Positions 11,641 through 27,300 are shown, counted from the first letter of the stretch. The stretch is 64,000 nucleotides of DNA from Halisarca cf. caerulea (GCA_963170055.1 CAUJGJ010000394.1:62001-126000), one strand, 5' to 3'. Translations and numbers: made by a program. The notes: generated by a model from the letters alone, not told the origin.

Positions 11641-14560
11641 CTAGTTGACACACATGAAAAATCATAAGTACTGTGGGTGTATTTGTGTAGTGTTGGATAT
11701 GCTGGTGCTAATACCAATATTTGGCACTAGCACCACGCACATTCCAAGTGGACGCACATGAAGTTTCTGAAGTGCTGTGGGCGTATTTGTGTAGTGTTGG
11801 ATATGCTGGTGCTAATACCAATATTTGGCACTAGCACCACGCTCATTCACAGTGGACGCACATGAAGTTTCTGAAGTGCTGTGGGTGTATTTGTGTAGTG
11901 TTGGATATGTTGGTGCTAATACCAATATTTGGCACTAGCACCACGCACATTCCCAGTGGACACACATGAAGTTTCTGTTGGACGGTGAGCGTATTTGTTT
12001 AGTGTTGGATATGCTGGTGCTAATAGCAATATTTGGCACTAGCACCACGCACATTCCCAGTGGACACACATAAAGTTTCTGAAGTGCTGTGGGCGTATTT
12101 GTGTAGTGTTTGATAGGCTGGTGCTAATACCACAATTTTGCACTAGCACCACGTACATTAACAATTGACACACATGGAGTTTCTAATGATCTGTAAGCGC
12201 ATTTGTGTAGAGTTGGATTTCCTCGTGCTAATACCAATACTTGGAACTAGCACCACGCGCATTCACAATTGACACACATCAAGTTTCTGAAGATCTGTGA
12301 GCGTATTTGTGTAGTGTTGAATATGCTGGTGTTAATACCAATATTTGGCACTAGTACCACGCACATTCCAAATGGACGCACATGAAGTTTCTGAAGTGCT
12401 GTGAGCGTATTTGTGTAGTGTTGGATATGCTGGTGCTAATACCAATATTTGGCACTAGCACCACGCTCATTCACAGTGGACGCACATGAAGTTTCTGAAG
12501 TGCTGTGGGCGTATTTGTGTAGTGTTGGATATGCTGGTGCTAATAGCAATATTTGGTACTAGCACCACGCACATTCCCAGTGGAAACAGGTGAAGTTTCT
12601 GAAGTGCTGTGGGCGTATTTGTGTAGTGTTGGATATACTGGTGCTAATACCATTGTTTGGTACTAACACCACGCACATTCCTAGTGGACACACATGGAGT
12701 TTCTGAAGTGCTGTGGGCGTTTGTGTGTAGTGTTGGATATGCTGGTGCTAATACCAATATTTTGTAATAGCACCACGCACATTCCCAATTGACACACATG
12801 AAGTTTCTAAAGTGCTGTAAGCGTATTTGTGTAGTATTGGATATGCTGGTGCTAATACCAATATTTGGCACTAGCACCACGCACATTCCAAATGGACGCA
12901 CATGAAGTTTCTGAAGTGCTGTGGGCATATTTGTGTGGAATTGGATATGCTGGTGCTAATACCAATATTTGGCACTAGCACCACGCTCATTCACAGTGGA
13001 CGCACATGAAGTTTCTGAAGTGCTGTGGGCGTATTTGTGTAGTGTTGGATATGCTGGTGCTAATACCGATATTTGGCACTAGCACCACGCACATTCCCAG
13101 TGGACACACATGAAGTTTGTGAAGTGCTGTGGGCGTATTTGTGTAGTGTTGGATATGCTGGTGCTAATACCGATATTTGTCACTAGCACCACGCACATTC
13201 CCAGTGGACACACATGAAGTTTGTGAAGTGCTGTGGGCGTATTTGTGTAGTGTTGGATATGCTGGTGCTAATACCGATATTTGTCACTAGCACCACGCAC
13301 ATTCCCAGTGGACACACATGAAGTTTCAGAAGTGCTGTGGGGGCATTTGTGTAGTGTTGGATATGCTGGTGCTAATAGCAATATTTGGCACTAGCACCAC
13401 GCACATTCCCAGTGGACACACATGAAGTTTCTGAAGTGCTGTGGGCGTATTTGTGTAGAGTTGGATATGTTGGTGCTAATACCAATATTTGCCACTAGCA
13501 CCACGCACATTCCCAGTGGACACACATGAAGTTTCTGAAGTTCTGTGAGCGTATTTGTGTAGTGTTGGATATGCTGGTGCTAATACCAATATTTGGCACT
13601 AGCACCACGCACATTCCCAGTGGACACACATGAAGTTTGTGAAGTGCTGTGGGCGTATTTGTGTAGTGTTGGATATGCTGGTGCTAATAGCAATATTTGG
13701 TTCTAGCACCATGCACATTCCCAGTGGAAACAAGTGAAGTTTCTGAAGTGATGTGGGCGTATTTGAGTAGTGTTGGATATACTGGTGCTAATACCATTGT
13801 TTGGTACTAGCACCACGCACATTCCTAGTGGACACACATGGAGTTTCTGAAGTGCTGTGGGCGTTTGTGTGTAGTGTTGGATATGCTGGTGCTAATACCA
13901 ATATTTTGTAATAGCACCACGCACATTCCCAATTGACACACATGAAGTTTCTAAAGTGCTGTAAGCGTATTTGTGTAGTATTGGATATGCTGGTGCTAAT
14001 ACCAATATTTGGTAAGAGCACCACGCACATTCCTAGTTGACACACATGAAATTTCATAAGTACTGTGGGTGTATTTGTGTAGTGTTGGATATGCTGGTGC
14101 TAATAGCAATATTTGGCACTAGCACCACGCACATTCCAAATGGACGCACATGAAGTTTTTGAAGTGCTGTGGGCATATTTGTGTGGAGTTGGATATACTG
14201 GTGCTAATACAAAATTTGGCACTAGCACCACGCTCATTCACAGTGGACGCACATGAAGTTTCTGAAGTGCTGTGGGCGTATTTGTGTAGTGTTGGATATG
14301 CTGGTGCTAATACCGATATTTGGCACTAGCACCACGCACATTCCCAGTGGACACACATGAAGTTTCTGAAGTGCTGTGGGCGTATTTGTGTAGTGTTGGA
14401 TATGCTGGTGCTAATACCGATATTTGTCACTAGCACCACGCACATTCCCAGTGGACACACATGAAGTTTGTGAAGTGCTGTGGGCGTATTTGTGTAGTGT
14501 TGGATATGCTGGTGCTAATACCGATATTTGTCACTAGCACCACGCACATTCCCAGTGGAC
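11641..14560. repeat. satellite, mixed variants with 11- and 12-monomer repetition
   Basis: Segments near 12,644 and 13,788 share the ACCATTGTTTGGTACTA monomer and its neighbours at 1,144 bp (11 monomers). The run of monomers with TAATACCGATATTTG, with GTTTGTGAAGTGC in some of them, at about 13,061-13,320 returns near 14,309-14,560, 1,247 bp away (12 monomers minus one base). Within the first run one monomer is present two to three times in a row, a single-monomer expansion. A diverged cassette with TTCCTCGTGC sits at 12,219. Confidence 0.75.
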
Positions 14561-17500
14561 ACACATGAAGTTTCAGAAGTGCTGTGGGCGCATTTGTGTA
14601 GTGTTGGATATGCTGGTGCTAATACCAATATTTGGCACTAGCACCACGCACATTCCCAGTGGACACACATGAAGTTTCTGAAGTGCTGTGGGCGTATTTG
14701 TGTAGTGTTGGATATGCTGGTGCTAATACCAATATTTGGCACTAGCACCACGCACATTCCCAGTGGACACACAAAGTTTCTTAACTGCTGTGGGCGTACT
14801 TGTGTAGTGTTGGATATGCTGGTGCTAATAGCAATATTTGGCACTAGCACCACGCACATTCCCAGTGGACACACATGAAGTTTGTGAAGTGCTGTGGGCG
14901 TATTTGTGTAGAGTTGGATATGTTGGTGCTAATACCAATATTTGGCACTAGCACCACGCACATTCCCAGTGGACACACATGAAGTTTGTCAACTGCTGTG
15001 GGCGTATTTGTGTAGTTTTTGATTTGCTAGTGCTAATACCAATTTTTGGCAATAGCACCACGCACATTCCCAGTGGACACACATGAAGTTTCTGAAGTGC
15101 TGTGGGCGTATTTGTGTAGTGTTGGATATGCTGGTGCTAATACCAATATTTGTCACTAGCACCACGCACATTCCCAGTGGACACACATGAAGTTTCTGAA
15201 GTGCTGTGGGCGTATTTGTGTAGTGTTGGATATGCTGGTGCTAATACCTATATTTCGCACTAGCACCACACACATTCCCAGTGGACACACATGACCTTTC
15301 TGAAGTGCTGTGGGCGTATTCGTGTAGTGTTGGATATGCTGGTGCTAATACCAATATTTGGCACTAGCACCACGCACATTCCCAGTGGACACACATGAAT
15401 TTTCTTAACTACTGTGGGCGTATTTGTGTAGTGTTAGATATGCTGATGCTAATACCAAAATTTGGCACTAGCACCACGCACATTCCCAGTGGACACACAT
15501 GAAGTTTCTTAACTACTGTGGGCGTATTTGTGTAATGTTGGATATGCTGGTGCTAATACCAATATTTGGCACTAGCACCACGCACATTCCCAGTGGACAC
15601 ACATGAAGTTTCTGAAGTGCTGTGGGCGAATTTGTGTAGTGTTGGATATGCTGGTGCTAATACCAATATTTGGCACTAGCACCACGCACATTCCCAGTGG
15701 ACACACATGAAGTTTCTGAAGTGCTGTGGGCGTATTTGTGTAGTGTTGGATATGCTGGTGCTAATACCAATATTTGGCACTAGCACCACGCACATTCCCA
15801 GTGGACACACAAAGTTTCTTAACTGCTGTGGGCGTACTTGTGTAGTGTTGGATATGCTGGTGCTAATACCAATATTTGGCACTAGCACCACGCACATTCC
15901 CAGTGGACTCACATGAAGTTTCTTAAGTGCTGTGGGCGTATTTGTGTAGTGTTGGATATGCTGGTGCTAATACCAATATTTGGCACTAGCACCACGCACA
16001 TTCCCAGTGGACACACATGAAGTTTCTTAACTGCTGTGGGCGTATTTGTGTAGTGTTGGATATGCTGGTTCTAATACCAATATTTGGCACTAGCACCACG
16101 CACATTCCCAGTGGACACACATGAAGTTTCTGAAGTGCTGTGGGCGTATTTGTGTAGTGTTGGATATGTTGGTGCTAATACCAATATTTTGCACTAGCAC
16201 CACGCACATTCCCAGTGGACACACATGAAGTTTCTGAAGTGCTGTGGGCGTATTTGTGTAGTGTTGGATATGCTTGTTCTAATATAAATATTTGGCACTA
16301 GCACCACGCACATTCCCAGTGGACACACATGAAGTTTCTTAACTGCTTTGGGCGTATTTGTGTAGTGTTGGATATGCTGATGCTAATAGCAATATTTGGC
16401 ACTAGCACCACGCACATTCCCAGTGGACACACATGAAGTTTCTGAAGAGCTGTGTGCGTATTTGTGTAGTGTTGGATATGCTGGTGCAAATACCAATATT
16501 TGGCACTAGCACCACGCACATTCCCAGTGGACACACATGAAATTTCTTAACTACTGTGGGCGTATTTGTGTAATGTTGGATATGCTGGTGCTAAAACCAA
16601 TATTTGGCACTAGCACCACGCACATTCCCAGTGGACACACATGACCTTTCTGAAGTGCTGTGGGCGTATTTGTGTAGTGTTGGATATGCTGGTGCTAATA
16701 CCAATATTTGGCACTAGCACCACGCACATTCCCAGTGGACACACATGAAGTTTCTGAAGAGCTGTGTGCGTATTTGTGTAGTGTTGGATATGCTGGTGCA
16801 AATACCAATATTTTGCACTAGCACCACGCACATTCCCAGTGGACACACATGAAATTTCTTAACTACTGTGGGCGTATTTGTGTAATGTTGGATATGCTGG
16901 TGCTAAAACCAATATTTGGCAATAGCACCACGCACATTCCCAGTGGACACACATGACCTTTCTGAAGTGCTGTGGGCGTATTTTAGTAGTGTTAAATATG
17001 CTGATGCTAATACCAATATTTGGCACTAGCACCACGCACATTCCCAGGGGACACACATGACCTTTCTGAAGTGCTGTGGGCGTATTTGAGTAGTGTTGGA
17101 TATGCTGATGCTAATACCAATATTTGGCACTAGCACCACGCACATTCCCAGTGGACACACATGACCTTTCTGAAGTGCTGTGGGCGTATTTGTGTAGTGT
17201 TGGATATGCTGGTGCTAATACCAATATTTGGCACTAGCACCACGCACATTCCCAGTGGACACACATGACCTTTCTGAAGTATTGTGGGCGTATTTGTGTA
17301 GTGTTGGATATGCTGGAGCTAATACCAATATTTGGCACTAGCACCACGCACATTCCCAGTGGACTCACATGAAGTTTCTGAAGTGCTGTGGGCGTATTTG
17401 TGTAGTGTTGGATATGCTTGTTCTAATATAAATATTTGGCACTAGCACCACGCACATTCCCAGTGGACACACATGAAGTTTCTTAACTGCTTTGGGCGTA

Positions 17501-20500
17501 TTTGTGTAGTGTTGAATATGCTGATGCTAATACCAATATTTGGCACTAGCACCACGCACATTCCCAGTGGACACACATGAAGTTTCTGAAGTGCTGTGGG
17601 CGTATTTGTGTAGTGTTGTATAAGCTGGTGCTAATACCAATATTTGGCACTAGCACCACGCACATTCCCAGTGGACACACATGAAGTTTCTGAAGTACTG
17701 TGCGCGTATTTGTGTAGTGTTGGATATGCTGGTGCTAATACCAATATTTGGCACTAGCACCACGCACATTCCCAGTGGACTCACATGAAGTTTCTTAAGT
17801 GCTGTGGGCGTATTTGTGTAGTGTTGGATATGCTGATGCTAATACCAATATTTGGCACTAGCACCACGCACATTCCCAGTGGACACACATGACCTTTCTG
17901 AAGTGCTGTGGGCGTATTTGTGTAGTGTTGGATATGCTGGTGCTAATACCAATATTTGGCACTAGCACCACGCACATTCCCAGTGGACACACATGACCTT
18001 TCTGAAGTACTGTGGGCGTATTTGCGTAGTGTTGGATATGCTGGAGCTAATACCAATATTTGGCACTAGCACCACGCATCTCCCAGTGGACTCACATGAA
18101 GTTTCTGAAGTGCTGTGGGCGTATTTGTGTAGTGTTGGATATGCTTGTTCTAATATAAATATTTGGCACTAGCACCACGCACATTCCCAGTGGACACACA
18201 TGAAGTTTCTTAACTGCTTTGGGCGTATTTGTGAAGTGTTGGATATGCTGATGCTAATACCAATATTTGGCACTAGCACCACGCACATTCCCAGTGGACA
18301 CACATGAAGTTTCTGAAGTGCTGTGGGCGTATTTGTGTAGTGTTGTATAAGCTGGTGCTAATACCAATATTTGGCACTAGCACCACGAATATTCCCAGTG
18401 GACACACATGAAGTTTCTGAAGTACTGTGCGCGTATTTGTGTAGTGTTGGATATGCTGGTGCTAATACCAATATTTGGCACTAGCACCACGCACATTCCA
18501 AGTGGACTCACATGAAGTTTCTTAAGTGCTGTGGGCGTATTTGTGTAGTGTTGGATATGCTGGTGCTGATACCAATATTTGGCACTAGCACCACGCACAT
18601 TCCCAGTGGACTCACATGAAGTTTCTGAAGTGCTGTGGGCGTATTTGTGTAGTGTTGGATATGCTTGTTCTAATATAAATATTTGGCACTAGCACCACGC
18701 ACATTCCCAGTGGACACACATGAAGTTTCTTAACTGCTTTGGGCGTATTTGTGTAGTGTTGAATATGCTGATGCTAATACCAATATTTGGCACTAGCACC
18801 ACGCACATTCCCAGTGGACACACATGAAGTTTCTGAAGTGCTGTGGGCGTATTTGTGTAGTGTTGTATAAGCTGGTGCTAATACCAATATTTGGCACTAG
18901 CACCACGCACATTCCCAGTGGACACACATGAAGTTTCTGAAGTACTGTGCGCGTATTTGTGTAGTGTTGGATATGCTGGTGCTAATACCAATATTTGGCA
19001 CTAGCACCACGCACATTCCCAGTGGACTCACATGAAGTTTCTTAAGTGCTGTGGGCGTATTTGTGTAGTGTTGGATATGCTGATGCTAATACCAATATTT
19101 GGCACTAGCACCACGCACATTCCCAGTGGACACACATGACCTTTCTGAAGTGCTGTGGGCGTATTTGTGTAGTGTTGGATATGCTGGTGCTAATACCAAT
19201 ATTTGGCACTAGCACCACGCACATTCCCAGTGGACACACATGACCTTTCTGAAGTACTGTGGGCGTATTTGCGTAGTGTTGGATATGCTGGAGCTAATAC
19301 CAATATTTGGCACTAGCACCACGCATCTCCCAGTGGACTCACATGAAGTTTCTGAAGTGCTGTGGGCGTATTTGTGTAGTGTTGGATATGCTTGTTCTAA
19401 TATAAATATTTGGCACTAGCACCACGCACATTCCCAGTGGACACACATGAAGTTTCTTAACTGCTTTGGGCGTATTTGTGAAGTGTTGGATATGCTGATG
19501 CTAATACCAATATTTGGCACTAGCACCACGCACATTCCCAGTGGACACACATGAAGTTTCTGAAGTGCTGTGGGCGTATTTGTGTAGTGTTGTATAAGCT
19601 GGTGCTAATACCAATATTTGGCACTAGCACCACGAATATTCCCAGTGGACACACATGAAGTTTCTGAAGTACTGTGCGCGTATTTGTGTAGTGTTGGATA
19701 TGCTGGTGCTAATACCAATATTTGGCACTAGCACCACGCACATTCCAAGTGGACTCACATGAAGTTTCTTAAGTGCTGTGGGCGTATTTGTGTAGTGTTG
19801 GATATGCTGGTGCTGATACCAATATTTGTCACTAGCACCACGCACATTCCCAGTGGACACACATGAAGTTTCTTAACTGCTATGGGCGTATTTGTGTAGT
19901 GTTGGATATGCTTGTTCTAATATAAATATTTGGCACTAGCACCACGCACATTCCCAGTGGACACACATGAAGTTTCTTAACTGCTTTGGGCGTATTTGTG
20001 TAGTGTTGGATATGCTGATGCTAATACCAATATTTGGCACTAGCACCACGCACATTCCCAATGGACACACATGAAGTTTCTGAAGTGCTGTGGGCGTATT
20101 TGTGTAGTGTTGTATAAGCTGGTGCTAATACCAATATTTGGCACTAGCACCACGCACATTCCCAGTGGACACACATGAAGTTTCTGAAGTACTGTGCGCG
20201 TATTTGTGTAGTGTTGGATATGCTGGTGCTAATACCAATATTTGGCACTAGCACCACGCACATTCCCAGTGGACACACATGACCTTTCTGAAGTGCTGTG
20301 GGCGTATTTGTGTAGTGTTGGATATGCTGGTGCTAATACCAATATTTGGCACTAGCACCACGCACATTCCCAGTGGACACACATGACCTTTCTGAAGTAC
20401 TGTGGGCGTATTTGTGTAGTGTTGGATATGCTGGAGCTAATACCAATATTTGGCACTAGCACCACGCATCTCCCAGTGGACTCACATGAAGTTTCTGAAG

Positions 20501-23330
20501 TGCTGTGGGCGTATTTGTGTAGTGTTGGATATGCTTGTTCTAATATAAATATTTGGCACTAGCACCACGCACATTCCCAGTGGACACACATGAAGTTTCT
20601 TAACTGCTTTGGGCGTATTTGTGTAGTGTTGGATATGCTGATGCTAATACCAATATTTGGCACTAGCACCACGCACATTCCCAGTGGACACACATGAAGT
20701 TTGTGAAGTGCTGTGGGCGTATTTGTGTAGTGTTGTATAAGCTGGTGCTAATACCAATATTTGGCACTAGCACCACGCACATTCCCAGTGGACACACATG
20801 AAGTTTCTGAAGTACTGTGCGCGTATTTGTGTAGTGTTGGATATGCTGGTGCTAATACCAATATTTGGCACTAGCACCACGCACATTCCCAGTGGACTCA
20901 CATGAAGTTTCTTAAGTGCTGTGGGCGTATTTGTGTAGTGTTGGATATGCTGGTGCTAATATAAATATTTGGCAATAGCACCACGCACATTCCCAGTGGA
21001 CACACATGAAGTTTCTGAACTGCTGTGGGCGTATTTGTGTAGTGTTGGATATGCTGGTGCTAATACCAATATTTGGCACTAGCACCACGCACATTCCCAG
21101 TGGACACACATGAAGTTTCTGAAGTACTGTGCGCGTATTTGTGTAGTGTTGGATATGCTGGTGCTAATACCAATATTTGGCACTAGCACCACGCACATTC
21201 CCAGTGGACTCACATGAAGTTTCTTAAGTGCTGTGGGCGTATTTGTGTAGTGTTGGATATGCTGATGCTAATACCAATATTTGGCACTAGCACCACGCAC
21301 ATTCCCAGTGGACACACATGACCTTTCTGAAGTGCTGTGGGCGTATTTGTGTAGTGTTGGATATGCTGGTGCTAATACCAATATTTGGCACTAGCACCAC
21401 GCACATTCCCAGTGGACACACATGACCTTTCTGAAGTACTGTGGGCGTATTTGTGTAGTGTTGGATATGCTGGAGCTAATACCAATATTTGGCACTAGCA
21501 CCACGCATCTCCCAGTGGACTCACATGAAGTTTCTGAAGTGCTGTGGGCGTATTTGTGTAGTGTTGGATATGCTTGTTCTAATATAAATATTTGGCACTA
21601 GCACCACGCACATTCCCAGTGGACACACATGAAGTTTCTTAACTGCTTTGGGCGTATTTGTGTAGTGTTGGATATGCTGGTGCTAATACCAATATTTGGC
21701 ACTAGCACCACGCACATTCCCAGTGGACTCACATGAAGTTTCTTAAGTGCTGTGGGCGTATTTGTGTAGTGTTGGATATGCTGATGCTAATACCAATATT
21801 TGGCACTAGCACCACGCACATTCCCAGTGGACACACATGACCTTTCTGAAGTGCTGTGGGCGTATTTGTGTAGTGTTGGATATGCTGGTGCTAATACCAA
21901 TATTTGGCACTAGCACCACGCACATTCCCAGTGGACACACATGACCTTTCTGAAGTACTGTGTTCGTATTTGTGTAGTGTTGGATATGCTGGAGCTAATA
22001 CCAATATTTGGCACTAGCACCACGCATCTCCCAGTGGACTCACATGAAGTTTCTGAAGTGCTGTGGGCGTATTTGTGTAGTGTTGGATATGCTTGTTCTA
22101 ATATAAATATTTGGCACTAGCACCACGCACATTCCCAGTGGACACACATGAAGTTTCTTAACTGCTTTGGGCGTATTTGTGTAGTGTTGGATATGCTGAT
22201 GCTAATACCAATATTTGGCACTAGCACCACGCACATTCCCAGTGGACACACATGAAGTTTGTGAAGTGCTGTGGGCGTATTTGTGTAGTGTTGTATAAGC
22301 TGGTGCTAATACCAATATTTGGCACTAGCACCACGCACATTCCCAGTGGACACACATGAAGTTTCTGAAGTTCTGTGTGCATATTTGTGTAGTGTTGGAT
22401 ATGCTGGTGCTAATACCAATATTTGGCACTAGCACCACGCACATTCCCAGTGGACACACATGAAGTTTCTGAAGTTCTGTGAGCGTATTTGTGTAGTGTT
22501 GGATATGCTGGTGCTAATACCAATATTTGGCACTAGCACCACGCACATTCCAAATGGACGCACATGAAGTTTCTGAAGTGCTGTGGGCGTATTTGTGTAG
22601 TGTTGGATATGCTGGTGCTAATAGCAATATTTGGCACTAGCACCACGCACATTCCCAGTGGACACACATGACATTTCTGAAGTGCTGTGTGCATATTTGT
22701 GTAGTGTTGGATATGCTGGTGCTAATAGCAATATTTGGCACTAGCACCACGCACATTCCCAGTGGACACACATAAAGTTTCTGAAGTGCTGTGGGCGTAT
22801 TTGTGTAGTGTTGGATAGGCTGGTGCTAATACCACAATTTTGCACTAGCACCACGTACATTAACAATTGACACACATGGAGTTTCTAATGATCTGTAAGC
22901 GCATTTGTGTAGAGTTGGATTTCCTCGTGCTAATACCAATATTTGGAACTAGCACCACGCGCATTCACAATTTACACACATGAAGTTTCTGAAGATCTGT
23001 GAGCGTATTTGTGTAGTGTTGAATATGCTGGTGTTAATACCAATATTTGGCACTAGCACCACGCACATTCCAAATGGACGCACATGAAGTTTCTGAAGTG
23101 CTGTGAGCGTATTTGTGTAGTGTTGGATATGCTGGTGCTAATACCAATATTTGGCACTAGCACCACGCTCATTCGCAGTGGACGCACATGAAGTTTCTGA
23201 AGTGCTGTTGGCGTATTTGTGTAGTGTTGGATATGCTGGTGCTAATAGCAATATTTGGTACTAGCACCACGCACATTCCCAGTGGAAACAAGTGAAGTTT
23301 CTGAAGTGCTGTGGGCGTATTTGTGTAGTG
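14561..23330. repeat. satellite block with 10- to 12-monomer units and a 1-bp-deleted marker
   Basis: A monomer with CACGCATCTCCCAG in place of CACGCACATTCCCAG is one base short and tags repeated units. It occurs at 18,076, 19,323, 20,466, 21,505 and 22,024, with spacings of 1,247, 1,143, 1,039 and 519 bp, that is 12, 11, 10 and 5 monomers minus one base. Companion variants in each unit are ATGCTTGTTCTAATATAAAT, TTAACTGCTTTGGGCG and GTGTTGTATAAGCTGG. Two monomers near 14,773 and 15,811 lack the TG of CACACATG; they lie in a 10-monomer duplication (14,638 and 15,676, 1,038 bp apart). Steadily changing unit size suggests repeated unequal exchange. Confidence 0.82.
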
Positions 23331-26300
23331 TTGGATATACTGGTGCTAATACCATTGTTTGGTACTAACACCACGCACATTCCTAGTGGACACACATGGA
23401 GTTTCTGAAGTGCTGTGGGCGTTTGTGTGTAGTGTTGGATATGCTGGTGCTAATACCAATATTTTGTAATAGCACCACGCACATTCCCAATTGACACACA
23501 TGAAGTTTCTAAAGTGCTGTAAGCGTATTTGTGTAGTATTGGATATGCTGGTGCTAATACCAATATTTGGTAAGAGCACCACGCACATTCCTTGTTGACA
23601 CACATGAAATTTCATAAGTACTGTGGGTGTATTTGTGTAGTGTTGGATATGCTGGTGCTAATACCAATATTTGGCACTAGCACCACGCACATTCCAAATG
23701 GACGCACATGAAGTTTCTGAAGTGCTGTGGGCATATTTGTGTGGAGTTGGATATGCTGGTGCTAATACAAAAAATTTGGCACTAGCACCACGCTCATTCA
23801 CAGTGGACGCACATGAAGTTTCTGAAGTGCTGTGGGCGTATTTGTGTAGTGTTGGATATGCTGGTGCTAATACCAATATTTGGCACTAGCACCACGCACA
23901 TTCCCAGTGGACACACATGAAGTTTCTGTAGGACGGTGAGCGTATTTGTGTAGTGTTGGATATGCTGGTGCTAATACGAATATTTGGCACTAGCACCACG
24001 CACATTCCCAGTGGACACACATGAAGTTTCTGAAGTTCTGTGTGCATATTTGTGTAGTGTTGGATATGCTGGTGCTAATACCAATATTTGGCACTAGCAC
24101 CACGCACATTCCAAATGGACACACATGAAGTTTCTTAAGTGCTGTAGGCGTATTTGTGTAGTGTTGGATATGCTGGTGCTAATACCAATATTTTGCACTA
24201 GCACCACGCTCATTCACAGTGGACGCACATGAAGTTTCTGAAGTGCTGTGGGCGTATTTGTGTAGTGTTGGATATGTTGGTGCTAATACCAATATTTGGC
24301 ACTAGCACCACGCACATTCCCAGTGGACACACATGAAGTTTCTGAAGGACGGTGAGCGTATTTGTGTAGTGTTGGATATGCTGGTGCTAATACCAATATT
24401 TGGCACTAGCACCACGCACATTCCCAGTGGACACACATGAAGTTTCTTAACTGCTGTGGGCGTATTTGTGTAGTGTTGGATATGCTGGTGCTAATACCAA
24501 TATTTGGCACTAGCACCACGCACATTCCAAATGGACACACATGAAGTTTCTTAAGTGCTGTAGGCGTATTTGTGTAGTGTTGGATATGCTGGTGCTAATA
24601 CCAATATTTGGCACTAGCACCACGCTCATTCACAGTGGACGCACATGAAGTTTCTGAAGTGCTGTGGGCGTATTTGTGTAGTGTTGGATATGTTGGTGCT
24701 AATACCAATATTTGGCACTAGCACCACGCACATTCCCAGTGGACACACATGAAGTTTCTGAAGGACGGTGAGCGTATTTGTGTAGTGTTGGATATACTGG
24801 TGCTAATACCATTGTTTGGTACTAACACCACGCACATTCCTAGTGGACACACATGGAGTTTCTGAAGTGCTGTGGGCGTTTGTGTGTAGTGTTGGATATG
24901 CTGGTGCTAATACCAATATTTTGTAATAGCACCACGCACATTCCCAATTGACACACATGAAGTTTCTAAAGTGCTGTAAGCGTAATTGTGTAGTATTCGA
25001 TATGCTGGTGCTAATACCAATATTTGGTAAGAGCACCACGCACATTCCTAGTTGACACACATGAAATTTCATAAGTACTGTGGGTGTATTTGTGTAGTGT
25101 TGGATATGCTGGTGCTAATACCAATATTTGGCACTAGCACCACGCACATTCCAAATGGACGCACATGAAGTTTCTGAAGTGCTGTGGGCATATATGTGTG
25201 GAGTTGGATATGCTGGTGCTAATACAAAAAATTTGGCACTAGCACCACGCTCATTCACAGTGGACGCACATGAAGTTTCTGAAGTGCTGTGGGCGTATTT
25301 GTGTAGTGTTGGATATGCTGGTGCTAATACCAATATTTGGCACTAGCACCACGCACATTCCCAGTGGACACACATGAAGTTTCTGTAGGACGGTGAGCGT
25401 ATTTGTGTAGTGTTGGATATGCTGGTGCTAATACCAATATTTGGCAATAGCACCACGCACATTCCCAGTGGACACACATGAAGTTTCTGAAGTTCTGTGT
25501 GCATATTTGTGTAGTGTTGGATATGCTGGTGCTAATACCAATATTTGGCACTAGCACCACGCACATTCCAAATGGACACACATGAAGTTTCTTAAGTGCT
25601 GTAGGCGTATTTGTGTAGTGTTGGATATGCTGGTGCTAATACCAATATTTGGCACTAGCACCACGCTCATTCACAGTGGACGCACATGAAGTTTCTGAAG
25701 TGCTGTGGGCGTATTTGTGTAGTGTTGGATATGTTGGTGCTAATACCAATATTTGGCACTAGCACCACGCACATTCCCAGTGGACACACATGAAGTTTCT
25801 GAAGGACGGTGAGCGTATTTGTGTAGTGTTGGATATGCTGGTGCTAATACCAATATTTGGCACTAGCACCACGCACATTCCCAGTGGACACACATGAAGT
25901 TTCTTAACTGCTGTGGGCGTATTTGTGTAGTGTTGGATATGCTGGTGCTAATAGCAATATTTGGTACTAGCACCACGCACATTCCCAGTGGACACAAGTG
26001 AAGTTTCTGAAGTGCTGTGGGCGTATGTGTGTAGTGTTGGATATACTGGTGCTAATACCATTGTTTGGTACTAACACCACGCACATTCCTTGTTGACACA
26101 CATGAAATTTCATAAGTACTGTGGGTGTATTTGTGTAGTGTTGGATATGCTGGTGCTAATACCAATATTTGGCACTAGCACCACGCACATTCCAAATGGA
26201 CGCACATGAAGTTTCTGAAGTGCTGTGGGCATATTTGTGTGGAGTTGGATATGCTGGTGCTAATACAAAAAATTTGGCACTAGCACCACGCTCATTCACA

Positions 26301-27300
26301 GTGGACGCACATGAAGTTTCTGAAGTGCTGTGGGCGTATTTGTGTAGTGTTGGATATGCTGGTGCTAATACCAATATTTGGCACTAGCACCACGCACATT
26401 CCCAGTGGACACACATGAAGTTTCTGTAGGACGGTGAGCGTATTTGTGTAGTGTTGGATATGCTGGTGCTAATACGAATATTTGGCACTAGCACCACGCA
26501 CATTCCCAGTGGACACACATGAAGTTTCTGAAGTTCTGTGTGCATATTTGTGTAGTGTTGGATATGCTGGTGCTAATACCAATATTTGGCACTAGCACCA
26601 CGCACATTCCAAATGGACACACATGAAGTTTCTTAAGTGCTGTAGGCGTATTTGTGTAGTGTTGGATATGCTGGTGCTAATACCAATATTTTGCACTAGC
26701 ACCACGCTCATTCACAGTGGACGCACATGAAGTTTCTGAAGTGCTGTGGGCGTATTTGTGTAGTGTTGGATATGTTGGTGCTAATACCAATATTTGGCAC
26801 TAGCACCACGCACATTCCCAGTGGACACACATGAAGTTTCTGAAGGACGGTGAGCGTATTTGTGTAGTGTTGGATATGCTGGTGCTAATACCAATATTTG
26901 GCACTAGCACCACGCACATTCCCAGTGGACACACATGAAGTTTCTTAACTGCTGTGGGCGTATTTGTGTAGTGTTGGATATGCTGGTGCTAATACCAATA
27001 TTTGGCACTAGCACCACGCACATTCCAAATGGACACACATGAAGTTTCTTAAGTGCTGTAGGCGTATTTGTGTAGTGTTGGATATGCTGGTGCTAATACC
27101 AATATTTGGCACTAGCACCACGCTCATTCACAGTGGACGCACATGAAGTTTCTGAAGTGCTGTGGGCGTATTTGTGTAGTGTTGGATATGTTGGTGCTAA
27201 TACCAATATTTGGCACTAGCACCACGCACATTCCCAGTGGACACACATGAAGTTTCTGAAGGACGGTGAGCGTATTTGTGTAGTGTTGGATATACTGGTG
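23331..27300. repeat. satellite, start of the nested block; 14-monomer units
   Basis: The monomer set beginning with ACCATTGTTTGGTACTAAC at 23,352 returns at 24,809 (1,457 bp, 14 monomers plus one base) and again at 27,307 (2,498 bp, 24 monomers plus two bases). The extra base lies in a 105-bp monomer with TAATACAAAAAATTTGG, seen here at 23,764, 25,220 and 26,261. Two versions of the set alternate. One has GGGCATATTTGTGTGG and TAATACGAATATTTGG (near 23,730-23,990 and 26,228-26,490). The other has GGGCATATATGTGTGG and TGGCAATAGC (near 25,187-25,450). Confidence 0.85.
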
